NCBI GenBank assembly: GCA_022825885.1
Contig: JAJDVY010000041.1
Span: 22,330-86,329 of the forward strand
Reading direction: 5' to 3'
DNA: 64,000 bases
Source of the DNA: Nitrospirales bacterium
GTDB lineage: Bacteria; Nitrospirota; Nitrospiria; Nitrospirales; UBA8639
The notes beneath the pieces are model-generated. The model saw only the letters and a list, made by a program, of their open reading frames with translations, did no database searches and was not told the DNA's origin. Positions 1-8,017 of this stretch are shown here, in pieces (position 1 is the first letter of the stretch; each line of letters opens with the position of its first letter). Made by a program: the position numbers and the translations under genes.

Positions 1-13
1 TTCCGGTCACGTT

Positions 14-2311
14 ATGGCGACTTCCAAATTGTCATCACGTTTAACTCCTTCCTCAAAATTGAAGAAGCGGTTTGAGCGGGCCGATGAACCGACGCTCCAG
101 GCCCGGCGTCTCCATTTGAGACCGGTCTGGATCGTCCTGTTTTTCCTCGTTCCTTGTTTGCTCTTAACGCTGTATTACGCACAGTATGGCGGATTCGGAG
201 GACGGTCAGCCGATTCGCTTCTGCCCAGCCCCAGTTATGCCTTGGTTCTGTTTCTCATCTATTTGGACGTTGTCGGATTGGTCGTTCTGACCCTTCTCTT
301 ATCGCGTAATTTGATCAAAGTTTATTTCGAGAAACGACACCAGCGCTGGGGGTCCGGGTTTCGTGCGAAATTGATTGCCGCATTCATTGGTTTTTCATTG
401 ATCCCAACCCTGTTATTGGCGGTGATGGCCAGTGAAGTGATCAATGAGGTCATGAAAGTCTGGTTTAATAACCAGATCGAAGAGGTGCTGAAAGATTCCG
501 AAGAGTTATCCAGGATGTATCATGAGGGACATATGTCCTTGGCCTTGCAGAGCGCAAGGGCCATCAGCAGGGAAATTTACCGGGAAGATTTTCTGCATCC
601 CGACTATCGTGAATTATTGACCGCAGCCGTGGCGCGAAAACGCGAAGAATTCAACGTCGCAGGCGTGGAAGTCTTTTCGTCGAAATTGGAAATGCTCGTT
701 CGCATGACGGCCCCGGAGGCAACCGACAGGACGTTCCAATTGCCGGTGGGGCAACTCGTTCGCCGGGTCCTGGATTCACAAGACGAGGTCACGTCGGTAC
801 AAGTCGCCCAGGCCGGTCGACTGATTCGTGCCGCGGTGCCGGTTGGCTCCAACGTCCAACCCGGAGGAATCGATGGGGTCGTGGTGGTCAATACCTACGT
901 CTCGGAATCGATCCTGGCGAAGATGCAAGGCATAGCCAAACACTATACGGACTACCTGCAGATGAAGGCGTTGGAAAATCCCATTAAGGCCGGGGCCTAT
1001 CTCTTCGTCGCCGTCGTCACGGTCTTGTTGCTGTTCAGCGCGACGTGGTTTGGGTTTTACGTGGCGCGAAGCATTACCGTACCGATTCAGAAATTGGCTG
1101 AAGGGACCAAAGCCGTCGCCCGCGGCGATCTCAACGTACGAATTCAAGTCAATGCCACCGACGAAATCGGGACGTTGGTCGATTCGTTCAACCGGATGAC
1201 CGAAGATTTGTCAAACAGCAAAGTCAAGCTGGAAGAGGCCAACTATTCTCTCATGCAATCGAACGTCGAAGTCGACCGCCGCCGGGCGTACACGGAAGCC
1301 GTGGTGGATACCATTGCCTCGGGCGTCATGTCGATTGATGCTCATGATACGGTCACCACGTTCAACCATTCGGCCGAGCGGATTTTAGCAGTGGAGGGTG
1401 ACGCCATTCGCGGGCATTCGGTCTATGACGTGTTCAAATCCCATCAATTCACGTTGTTTCAGGAAGCCCATGACAGGATCTTACTTGACGGTCTGGACAG
1501 TCTCGCCCTTGAAGGGCAAATGGAGGTGCAGGAAAAACTCCGCACCATAGGATTGAATCTTTCCCGCATGAAAAACGAGGCGGGCAAAAATTTGGGGTTT
1601 GTGTTTGTCTTCGAAGACCGGACTGAGTTGATCAAGGCACAAAAAGCCGCAGCATGGCAGGAAGTGGCACAACGCGTCGCGCATGAAATCAAAAATCCCC
1701 TGACGCCCATTCAATTGGCGGCTCAACGGTTGCGAAAAAAGTTTTCTGAGGGGTCTGCGGATTTTCAAGCCATTTTTGATGAATCAACGAACGTGATTAT
1801 GAACGAAGTCGGAAGTTTGAAACGCATGGTTGATGAATTTTCCAAATTTGCCAGGCTGCCTGCTCCGCAGATGTCCAAAGGATCCTTGCATGACGTCATT
1901 GAAAAGGTCGTCGCGCTGTATCGTGGAGGCCATCATGACGTTGAATTTGTTCAGGAGTTCGACTTTTCGTTGCCGGATATCAATCTCGACCGGGAACAGG
2001 TCCGTCGCGTCTTTGTGAATTTGTTTGACAATGCCATTCAGGCCATGAAGCATAAAGGGCGAATTTGGGTCGCCACGAAAATGGATTGGAAACATCACCG
2101 GGTTCACATTACGGTAGCCGACGAAGGGCCGGGCATTCCCCAGGAAGATCAGGAGAAATTGTTTATGCCGTACTTTTCACGGAAACGAACGGGAACCGGA
2201 CTCGGGCTTGCGATTGTTCATCGCATCGTGACGGATCACAACGGGACGATCCAAGCCTCGAATCGTTTTCCCCATGGGACCCTGTTTATGATAGAACTTC
2301 CCATCGCCTGA
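14..2311 (+). CDS. ntrY: NtrY-like transmembrane sensor histidine kinase
   Basis: This 765-residue protein is a membrane sensor kinase that would phosphorylate the NtrX-like regulator encoded just downstream. Three hydrophobic segments lie near residues 38-57, 75-98 and 117-140. A long extracytoplasmic region and a fourth segment near 328-350 follow. Then come HAMP (about 345-400), PAS (about 425-540), a HisKA H-box (VAHEIKNPLTP, His557) and HATPase boxes (DNAIQAM, DEGPGIP, GTGLGLAI). This is the classic NtrY architecture. In other bacteria NtrYX responds to nitrogen status or redox and oxygen; which signal applies here cannot be read from sequence. The ATG at 14 is near the window edge, so upstream context is missing. 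Family assignment is firm; the exact signal is unknown. Confidence 0.9.
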   Translation: MATSKLSSRLTPSSKLKKRFERADEPTLQARRLHLRPVWIVLFFLVPCLLLTLYYAQYGGFGGRSADSLLPSPSYALVLFLIYLDVVGLVVLTLLLSRNLIKVYFEKRHQRWGSGFRAKLIAAFIGFSLIPTLLLAVMASEVINEVMKVWFNNQIEEVLKDSEELSRMYHEGHMSLALQSARAISREIYREDFLHPDYRELLTAAVARKREEFNVAGVEVFSSKLEMLVRMTAPEATDRTFQLPVGQLVRRVLDSQDEVTSVQVAQAGRLIRAAVPVGSNVQPGGIDGVVVVNTYVSESILAKMQGIAKHYTDYLQMKALENPIKAGAYLFVAVVTVLLLFSATWFGFYVARSITVPIQKLAEGTKAVARGDLNVRIQVNATDEIGTLVDSFNRMTEDLSNSKVKLEEANYSLMQSNVEVDRRRAYTEAVVDTIASGVMSIDAHDTVTTFNHSAERILAVEGDAIRGHSVYDVFKSHQFTLFQEAHDRILLDGLDSLALEGQMEVQEKLRTIGLNLSRMKNEAGKNLGFVFVFEDRTELIKAQKAAAWQEVAQRVAHEIKNPLTPIQLAAQRLRKKFSEGSADFQAIFDESTNVIMNEVGSLKRMVDEFSKFARLPAPQMSKGSLHDVIEKVVALYRGGHHDVEFVQEFDFSLPDINLDREQVRRVFVNLFDNAIQAMKHKGRIWVATKMDWKHHRVHITVADEGPGIPQEDQEKLFMPYFSRKRTGTGLGLAIVHRIVTDHNGTIQASNRFPHGTLFMIELPIA

Positions 2312-2415
2312 CGGCTATCGATGGTGCATGACGCAACGCAATCTGGCCCGGTCTATTCGCGAAGACAATTTATTGCCATGAAACGTATGATGTTACACGC
2401 CTTGGAGGAATAAGC

Positions 2416-3777
2416 ATGTCCGGTACGATCTGCGTCGTCGATGATGAGCCATCCATCTTGAATACCCTGAGCAGTATTTTGGAAGACGAGGGGTATCAGG
2501 TTACGCTCGCGAAAAACGGCGCCGAGGCCCTGAAAATTATTCAAACGGAGCTGCCGGACGTCGTGATTCTGGATATTTGGATGCCGGAGTTGGATGGTTT
2601 GGAAGTGTTAACGCGGGTCCGTGAACTCTTTCCCAGTATGATGGTCATTATGATGTCAGGACACGGCTCCGTTGAAACCGCGGTGAAGGCCACGAAGCTG
2701 GGCGCCTATGACTACCTGGAAAAACCGTTGGACCTTGAGAAAACCACCATTCTGGTCCGGAATGCCTTAAACCAACGCAAACTGGAGGAAGAAAATGTCA
2801 ACCTTCGCATCAAGGTTGAGCGGCATTCACAACTCGTTGGGGCCTCGGCCGTGATGGAGAAGCTGCGACAGCAAATCGCGGCTGCGGCCCCTACGCACAG
2901 TCGCGTGCTGATTTCCGGGGAAAACGGCACCGGGAAGGAATTGGTGGCAAGGGCCATCCACCTGCAAAGCCCCCGCCATAATCGTTCGTTTGTCGAAGTC
3001 AATTGTGCGGCGATTCCCGAGACGCTGATTGAGACGGAATTGTTCGGGCATGAACGCGGTGCGTTTACGGGAGCCGTTGCTCAAAAACGCGGGAAATTCG
3101 ACTTTGCCAACGGCGGCACCCTGTTTCTCGACGAAATAGGCGATATGAGTCTGGCGACCCAAGCCAAGGTGCTTCGCGTCCTGGAAGAGCAACAGTTTAC
3201 GCGGGTCGGAGGCGGAAAATTGATTAAGGTCAACGTCCGCGTGCTTGCAGCTTCCAATAAGGATTTTCAGCAGGCAATTGAAAAAGGCAACTTTCGCGAA
3301 GATCTGTTTTACCGGTTAAACGTGTTGCCGATAGAAATCCCGCCGCTTCGTTCACGACGTGAGGATATTCCGGCCCTCACCCGGCACTTTTTGAAAATTC
3401 ACGCGGAAGAGCAGGGAGTGAAGTTGAAAGACATCACCTCAGATGCATTGGGCGTCCTAGCACGCCATGATTGGCCGGGCAATATACGAGAACTTCGCAA
3501 TCAAGTCGAGCGTTTGATGATTATGGTCCCGAAAAACACCATTGAGGTCGGCGACGTCTTGCCGTTTATGCCGAGAGGATTCAACCGTGTCAATCCGATG
3601 GATGCGTACGATTCCCTGCGTGAGGCCCGTAACGCTTTTGAACGCGAATATATTGCCGTCCGTTTGCGGGGAAACAATTGGAACGTCTCAAAGACTGCGG
3701 ACGACCTGAAGATTGAGCGCAGTCATCTTCATCGAAAAATTAAGCTATTGAAGGTGGAACTTCGTTCGGAACATTGA
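2416..3777 (+). CDS. ntrX: NtrX-like sigma-54-dependent response regulator
   Basis: A 453-residue NtrC-family activator, the likely partner of the kinase 104 bp upstream. It has an N-terminal receiver domain with the acidic pocket VVDDEP and phospho-acceptor Asp53 (VVILDIWMP). The central AAA+ sigma-54 interaction domain has Walker A (GENGTGKE) and an intact GAFTGA loop, so it should contact sigma-54. The C terminus is a Fis-type helix-turn-helix (NVSKTADDLKIERSHLHRKI). An AGGAGG-like ribosome site (ttggaggaa) precedes the ATG. The stop codon TGA shares one base with the ATG of the next gene, so translation is probably coupled. I found no convincing -24/-12 promoter upstream of the nearby nitrogen genes, so its targets are not evident. 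Confidence 0.92.
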   Translation: MSGTICVVDDEPSILNTLSSILEDEGYQVTLAKNGAEALKIIQTELPDVVILDIWMPELDGLEVLTRVRELFPSMMVIMMSGHGSVETAVKATKLGAYDYLEKPLDLEKTTILVRNALNQRKLEEENVNLRIKVERHSQLVGASAVMEKLRQQIAAAAPTHSRVLISGENGTGKELVARAIHLQSPRHNRSFVEVNCAAIPETLIETELFGHERGAFTGAVAQKRGKFDFANGGTLFLDEIGDMSLATQAKVLRVLEEQQFTRVGGGKLIKVNVRVLAASNKDFQQAIEKGNFREDLFYRLNVLPIEIPPLRSRREDIPALTRHFLKIHAEEQGVKLKDITSDALGVLARHDWPGNIRELRNQVERLMIMVPKNTIEVGDVLPFMPRGFNRVNPMDAYDSLREARNAFEREYIAVRLRGNNWNVSKTADDLKIERSHLHRKIKLLKVELRSEH

Positions 3778-5087
3778 TGACTCAATCTTTCACTATTGAA
3801 CGCGTGGTTGCCGGTGGCTGGGGCCTCTCCCGGTCGGATTCCATGGTGACGTTCGTCCGGGGTGGATTGCCGGGCGAAGTGGTCACGGCTGTCCCCGGCG
3901 ACCGGCGTTCCGATTACCAGTTCGCCACTCTCAAAGAAGTTCACGAAGCGTCACCCCATCGCGTGCAGGCTCCATGTGCCGTCTATGAAGACTGTGGGGG
4001 CTGCCAATTTCAACATGTTCGCTATGAGGCACAATTACAGTATAAGCAGGACATGTTGGAAGAAGCGTTTTTGCGTATCGGCCGGATCGGGCAGGCGGTC
4101 TTCAAGGATCCCGTTCCGTCTCCCTTACCCTATGAATACCGGCGAAGGGTTCGTTTCAGGGTGTTTCAACGTCACGGAACGTTTCACCTGGGATTCGTTC
4201 GTGAACGGTCGCACAGCCCGGTCAACGGAGCGGGCTGCCTGTTGGTTTCAAAGGCCATGGCACTGGTGATTGAAATCATCGAAGAACGGTTGGCACATCT
4301 GCGCAAACTTCCCGCGTTTCTCTCACACGTGGAAATTCGATCCTCCGACGCGTTCGAGACACACCTGATCCTCTGCACGGTGCCTCGTGCGTCGCCACAC
4401 CAGGCACACGGCCTGCTGGCATTGTTTGAAGACGTTCCTTCCGTGGTTGGCTGCGTCCTGACCTCCTCGTCCGTGACGGCATCTCAAAGCCGACACGTGA
4501 GGCGAGTCGTCAGGGGAGAGCCGCATCTGTTTGAACGCTTCCAGGATCTGGTTGTTCGAATCAGTGACCGGTCCTTCATGCAGGCAAATTGGGCGGTTTA
4601 TTCGATCATCTTCCAAACGGTCGTCGATTGGCTCAATTCGGAGGATGGGCCGGTTCGCGTGCTTGAACTCTATGCCGGAGTCGGATGCCTGGGATTGGGT
4701 TTGGCAAAAAACGGAGCGTTGGTCACGGAAATCGAGGAAAATCCTTATGCCGTGGCCGATGCCAAACGATCGGCCTCTCACAACCACGTCGGTCGTTACC
4801 GTATCCGCACGGCCAAAGTCGAGGACTTTTTAGAGACGGTGGCCACGGACGAATACGACGTGATCGTGATGGACCCGCCGCGCGCGGGGTTGAGTCGACA
4901 ATGCGCCGAGTCCCTGGAGCGTATCCGGGTGCCCCGCATGCTGTATCTTTCCTGTGACGCTTCCTCTTTGGCTCGAGATCTCAACCGTCTGTGTGCGAAC
5001 CAATACCGCGTCGGGCGAGTTCAGGCATTTGATATGTTCCCTCAGACCGCGCAAATCGAAACCCTGGTCGAACTTGTTCGTACGTAA
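3777..5087 (+). CDS. TrmA/RlmD-family 23S rRNA (uracil-5-)-methyltransferase
   Basis: A 436-residue SAM-dependent RNA uracil-C5 methyltransferase of the RumA/RlmD/TrmA group. An N-terminal TRAM-like beta domain (residues 1-55) precedes an iron-sulfur motif, CAVYEDCGGCQ, with a later Cys in GAGCLLV, as in RlmD. The SAM site is LELYAGVGCLG. The catalytic region has MDPPRAGLS and LSCDASSLARDL, which supplies the nucleophilic Cys. I use the ATG at 3777 because it overlaps the ntrX stop codon by one base (TGATG); a TTG three bases earlier is also in frame. Whether it modifies U1939, U747 or tRNA U54 cannot be decided. The link to the two-component genes appears to be operon position only. Confidence 0.88.
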   Translation: MTQSFTIERVVAGGWGLSRSDSMVTFVRGGLPGEVVTAVPGDRRSDYQFATLKEVHEASPHRVQAPCAVYEDCGGCQFQHVRYEAQLQYKQDMLEEAFLRIGRIGQAVFKDPVPSPLPYEYRRRVRFRVFQRHGTFHLGFVRERSHSPVNGAGCLLVSKAMALVIEIIEERLAHLRKLPAFLSHVEIRSSDAFETHLILCTVPRASPHQAHGLLALFEDVPSVVGCVLTSSSVTASQSRHVRRVVRGEPHLFERFQDLVVRISDRSFMQANWAVYSIIFQTVVDWLNSEDGPVRVLELYAGVGCLGLGLAKNGALVTEIEENPYAVADAKRSASHNHVGRYRIRTAKVEDFLETVATDEYDVIVMDPPRAGLSRQCAESLERIRVPRMLYLSCDASSLARDLNRLCANQYRVGRVQAFDMFPQTAQIETLVELVRT

Positions 5088-5132
5088 GACGGGTTGTTGA
5101 ATCAGTGAGTCGTTAGGTATGGAGATGTCGTC

Positions 5133-5759
5133 ATGAGTGTGCTCCGGCTCGGCGTCCTTGTTTCAGGGAGAGGCTCCAATCTTCAAGCCATCATTAATGA
5201 GATTGAAGCAGGAACGCTCAAAGCCGAGATCGCGGTCGTCATCAGTAACAAACACGGTGTCCCGGCCTTGGATCGCGCTGAACGTCATGGGCTCAACGCC
5301 GTTTTTCTCGATCCGAAAGCCGTGGCGGATACGCCGGACCCTCGGCAGACCTATGATCAAATATTGCTGGAGACCTTGCAGCGTCACCAGGTCCAGTTGG
5401 TCGTGTTGGCGGGCTACATGAAAATGATCACTTCCATTCTCATCGATTCGTATGAATTGCGAATCATGAACATTCATCCTTCACTGCTTCCGAGTTTTCC
5501 CGGCTTGCACGCCCAACGGCAGGCTTTGCACCATGGGGTGAAAGTCGCCGGTTGTACGGTTCATTTTGTGACGGAAGGCATGGATACGGGCCCCATCATT
5601 CTGCAACAAGCCGTGCCCGTGGAAGAAGGCGATACGGAAGAGGATTTGTCGGAACGAATCCTGAAAGTGGAGCATGACCTGTTCCCCAGGGCCATCCGTT
5701 TGTTTGCGGAGGGGCGATTGCGTGTGACGGGTCGGACCGTCCGGCTAAGCGATGCTTGA
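5133..5759 (+). CDS. purN: Phosphoribosylglycinamide formyltransferase (GART)
   Basis: A 208-residue enzyme that transfers the formyl group from 10-formyl-THF to GAR in step 3 of purine biosynthesis. Visible features are the N-terminal SGRGSNLQA phosphate-binding loop, the MNIHPSLLPSFPG segment containing the catalytic Asn-x-His, and the GCTVHFVTEGMDTGPII segment with the catalytic Asp. Length is normal for the family. It is separated from purL and purF, which lie more than 30 kb away, so purine genes are scattered. It follows the RNA methyltransferase by 45 bp and precedes tRNA-Ala. Confidence 0.96.
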   Translation: MSVLRLGVLVSGRGSNLQAIINEIEAGTLKAEIAVVISNKHGVPALDRAERHGLNAVFLDPKAVADTPDPRQTYDQILLETLQRHQVQLVVLAGYMKMITSILIDSYELRIMNIHPSLLPSFPGLHAQRQALHHGVKVAGCTVHFVTEGMDTGPIILQQAVPVEEGDTEEDLSERILKVEHDLFPRAIRLFAEGRLRVTGRTVRLSDA

Positions 5760-5802
5760 TTTGATTGCAGGGCACCGCCCCTTTTGGTAGAGTGCGAGAC
5801 GT

Positions 5803-5878
5803 GGGGGGCTAGCTCAGTTGGGAGAGCACAACGTTCGCAACGTTGGGGTCGGGGGTTCAAGTCCCCTGCCCTCCACCA
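5803..5878 (+). tRNA. tRNA-Ala (anticodon CGC)
   Basis: A complete cloverleaf can be folded. The acceptor stem GGGGGGC pairs with GCCCTCC with one G-U. The D-arm is GCTC...GAGC. The anticodon stem CAACG/CGTTG encloses loop TTCGCAA with anticodon CGC at 5836-5838. The T-arm has loop TTCAAGT. The discriminator A and CCA are encoded. It would decode GCG. It lies 44 bp after purN. Confidence 0.96.
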
Positions 5879-5933
5879 AATTCCGTTTTTGCCCGCGGCG
5901 CCGGATGTGTGACCGCCACGGCGGTGGAGTTGG

Positions 5934-5992
5934 TTGACAAGAGAGGAAAATTTTTTTCGATAATTCTTAACAAAGTTTCTAAACATTTAGAA
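5934..5992 (+). promoter_or_regulatory. Promoter and palindromic operator of the Rrf2 gene
   Basis: TTGACA at 5934-5939 is a consensus -35. TCGATA (5957-5962, 17-bp spacer) or GATAAT (5959-5964, 19-bp spacer) can serve as -10. A perfect 7-bp inverted repeat, TTCTAAA-CA-TTTAGAA (5977-5992), ends four bases before the Rrf2 ATG and occupies the place where a ribosome site would be. Rrf2-family regulators commonly bind such palindromes at their own promoters, so autoregulation is likely. Binding itself is inferred. Confidence 0.65.
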
Positions 5993-5996
5993 GAAT

Positions 5997-6485
5997 ATGA
6001 AGCTTTCGAGAAAAAGCGAATACGGATTGCGAGCCTTGCTTGAGTTGACCAAGGCGTACGATCAGCCGGCGTTGCGACGGTCTGACATTGCGGAAGCCCA
6101 ACAAATTCCCGTGGGGTTTTTGGAAACGATTCTGTTGGAATTGAAGCGGGCGGGGATCCTGGGAAGTCGTCCCGGCGTTCAGGGGGGGTACAAGTTGATT
6201 AAGCATCCGGAGGACGTGTCCCTGGGACAGGTGATTCGCATCCTGGACGGTCCTCTTGCACCGATTGCCTGTGTGAGTCAGACGGCTTATCAAACGTGTC
6301 AGGATTGTCCGTATTCCGGGGACAGGGAATGTCCGATTCAAGAAGTCATGTTCGAAGTCAGGAATGCCGTTGCCAACGTGTTGGACCGGTACACGTTGAA
6401 AGCATTTTACAACCGGGAGCGAAGTCGTCGACTCGGGAAATCCTCGAAGCATCGAAAGGGGAGCGCGCCGAGCAGGATTCAATAA
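5997..6485 (+). CDS. Rrf2-family transcriptional regulator
   Basis: A 162-residue winged-helix regulator of the Rrf2/IscR/NsrR family. The N terminus MKLSRKSEYGLRAL and the recognition region PVGFLETILLELKRAG are typical. Three cysteines in the window around 92-112 (CVSQTAYQTCQDCP) and a fourth in GDRECPIQ could bind a [2Fe-2S] or [4Fe-4S] cluster, so an iron-sulfur, NO or redox sensor is possible. The target set is unknown. Its own promoter carries a perfect palindrome (see the regulatory entry). It is followed after 10 bp by a DUF2061 membrane protein, probably in the same transcript. No isc or suf genes are adjacent, which argues against calling it IscR. Confidence 0.9.
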   Translation: MKLSRKSEYGLRALLELTKAYDQPALRRSDIAEAQQIPVGFLETILLELKRAGILGSRPGVQGGYKLIKHPEDVSLGQVIRILDGPLAPIACVSQTAYQTCQDCPYSGDRECPIQEVMFEVRNAVANVLDRYTLKAFYNRERSRRLGKSSKHRKGSAPSRIQ

Positions 6486-6495
6486 GGAGTGGTCT

Positions 6496-6717
6496 ATGGA
6501 TACACATCTTCGAAGCGTGGTCAAAGGTATCAGTTGGCGGATCCTGGCGACCATGGTCACCACGACCGTTGTGTTTCTGTATTCGGGTGAATTGGCGGCG
6601 GCGGCTATCGTCGGCTCTCTCGACGCCCTGGTTAAAATCGTCCTGTACTGGGGGCATGAACGTGTATGGCAATGGGTCACGTGGGGCCGTATCCTCCCCA
6701 CGGTTACCTCGCCCTAG
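6496..6717 (+). CDS. DUF2061 small membrane protein
   Basis: A 73-residue protein with the DUF2061 pattern: VVKGISWRILATMVTTT, a first hydrophobic helix, then ALVKIVLYWGHERVWQ. Two membrane helices are predicted (about residues 15-32 and 35-55). Function of the family is not established; members often sit beside sulfur-assimilation or regulatory genes. A ribosome site (aataaggag) overlaps the end of the Rrf2 gene, so the two are probably co-expressed. Confidence 0.88.
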   Translation: MDTHLRSVVKGISWRILATMVTTTVVFLYSGELAAAAIVGSLDALVKIVLYWGHERVWQWVTWGRILPTVTSP

Positions 6718-6872
6718 TAGGGATAGCCGCCGAATCCTGTACGAGTTTCAATGCTCCTGACCGGATTTTTTGCCGTTGTTTCGTCAGTCCCGCCTGTCCG
6801 GTTTGAACGTTGCGTTCCTTCCCTTCACCGTTTTCAGGCAATGGATTGTTTGTCTCGCGATCTTTTGTGGTG

Positions 6873-7709
6873 CTAGCGCCCAATCTCTCCCAGGGGCTGT
6901 TCCGTGACGAGAGAGGCTCCTCTTGGGTTTTGACTGAAGGTGTTACAGGACAGGAGTTGGTCAAGCTCCGGCGTTGACTTGGAGTCGGGGGTCATGACCA
7001 GTCCCCAGTGGCAGTTGTCGTAACATGCATTTTCCAGGATCAACGCCTGGGCTCCATGGAACAGGAGCATGCCGCTGAGCATATTGTGACGGCAGACGTT
7101 CTTGAGAAAATCCGGCCGCGTTCCATCGTCCCTGACAGCCAAGCCAAAATGGTGATTTTCAAAGCAGATGTTTTGGGCCAGATAGGGTTGTGCGCCGGCG
7201 AAACAGAAAATGCCTGATTCACGATTCCGGCATACCTCGTTTTCGATAAGGGACGGCCGGCAGTTTGGGCCATAAATCACGATTCCCGAGAGAAGGCCTT
7301 CGGTGGCCCGGCATTGGGTAATCGTACAGGTGGAGTCAAAGATATTGATCGCGGAATGCTGGTCACTTCCGACGTAACGAAACGTGATGCCGGTAATGCG
7401 TCCGCTGGGAACCTGTTGCAAATACAAGGGACCGCTTCGGCGGCTGAAGATTTGGACGTGGTCCCGCCCGGCCCCGATCAAGTGAATGGGGTGTTGCGTG
7501 CCGAAGAGACGGTCTTCATAGATGCCCGGACGAACGAAAATCTGGTCTTCCGGTCCCGCATCTTTCAAGGCCGCACTTGGGCGTGGATAACAGGCGGGGT
7601 CGGCGTGATCCACAATAAAAGTTTTGCCGCCCTCGGGATTCGGAGGCGGTTCGCTGAGTACGGGTGGATTCCGGAAGGAATCCGAAGGTGACGAGCGGTC
7701 TTCAGGCAT
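6873..7709 (-). CDS. Right-handed parallel beta-helix repeat protein
   Basis: A 278-residue protein dominated by short beta-helix coils. Repeated patterns such as NRESGIFCFAGAQPYL, NHHFGLAVRDDGTRP and NMLSGMLLFHGAQALI recur about every 22-25 residues, as in NosD/pectate-lyase-like (CASH/Beta_helix) domains. The N-terminal 25 residues are Ser/Pro rich and lack a recognisable signal peptide, so it may be cytoplasmic or the start may be wrong. Cys and His are unusually frequent. No catalytic residues are evident and the substrate is unknown. It is transcribed toward DUF2061 and is divergent from the porin operon. Confidence 0.8.
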   Translation of the reverse strand: MPEDRSSPSDSFRNPPVLSEPPPNPEGGKTFIVDHADPACYPRPSAALKDAGPEDQIFVRPGIYEDRLFGTQHPIHLIGAGRDHVQIFSRRSGPLYLQQVPSGRITGITFRYVGSDQHSAINIFDSTCTITQCRATEGLLSGIVIYGPNCRPSLIENEVCRNRESGIFCFAGAQPYLAQNICFENHHFGLAVRDDGTRPDFLKNVCRHNMLSGMLLFHGAQALILENACYDNCHWGLVMTPDSKSTPELDQLLSCNTFSQNPRGASLVTEQPLGEIGR

Positions 7710-8017
7710 GACGATAAATTCTATAACACAGCCTGCTTGTGAGATTCAGCATATCATTCCAGCAATTTTGTCTTGACTGTCCCCCTGACTTGTTGTAAAA
7801 AACCGACATTGCTGAGACATCGGCGTCTCGGCAGTACAATTTTTGTATTCAAAGGACGATGAAGTCCTCAGCCACGTAAAAAGGGGTTGGGGGCTTTTTT
7901 TTTTGGTTTCGTGGTGGACGAGCAGAAGCCAAAGCTTTTTATTCACGAAGAAATGGCGCGGGGAGTGAGCCGCATAATTCAGGTGTCAATGACGAATTTG
8001 CAAAAGGAGAACCGACA
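7710..8017 (+). promoter_or_regulatory. 308-bp gene-free leader: promoter, hairpins and a T-run before the porin-amt operon
   Basis: This gap has no ORF but clear structure. TTGACT (7773-7778) with a 17-bp spacer to TAAAAA (7796-7801) could be a promoter with a start near 7808. An 8-bp hairpin GCTGAGAC/GTCTCGGC (7811-7832) is followed by TTTTT. A small hairpin GGAC-GATGAA-GTCC spans 7854-7867. A G-rich segment then runs into about ten T (7894-7904). A transcript ending there would be about 100 nt, so this may be a small RNA or a transcription attenuator in the operon leader. A ribosome site (aaaggaga) sits just before 8018. It matches no riboswitch I recognise. Confidence 0.5.

Noticed and set aside
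7854..7876. Hammerhead-like GATGAAG core in the operon leader
   Set aside because: The required CTGATGA, GAAA and flanking stems are not all present.
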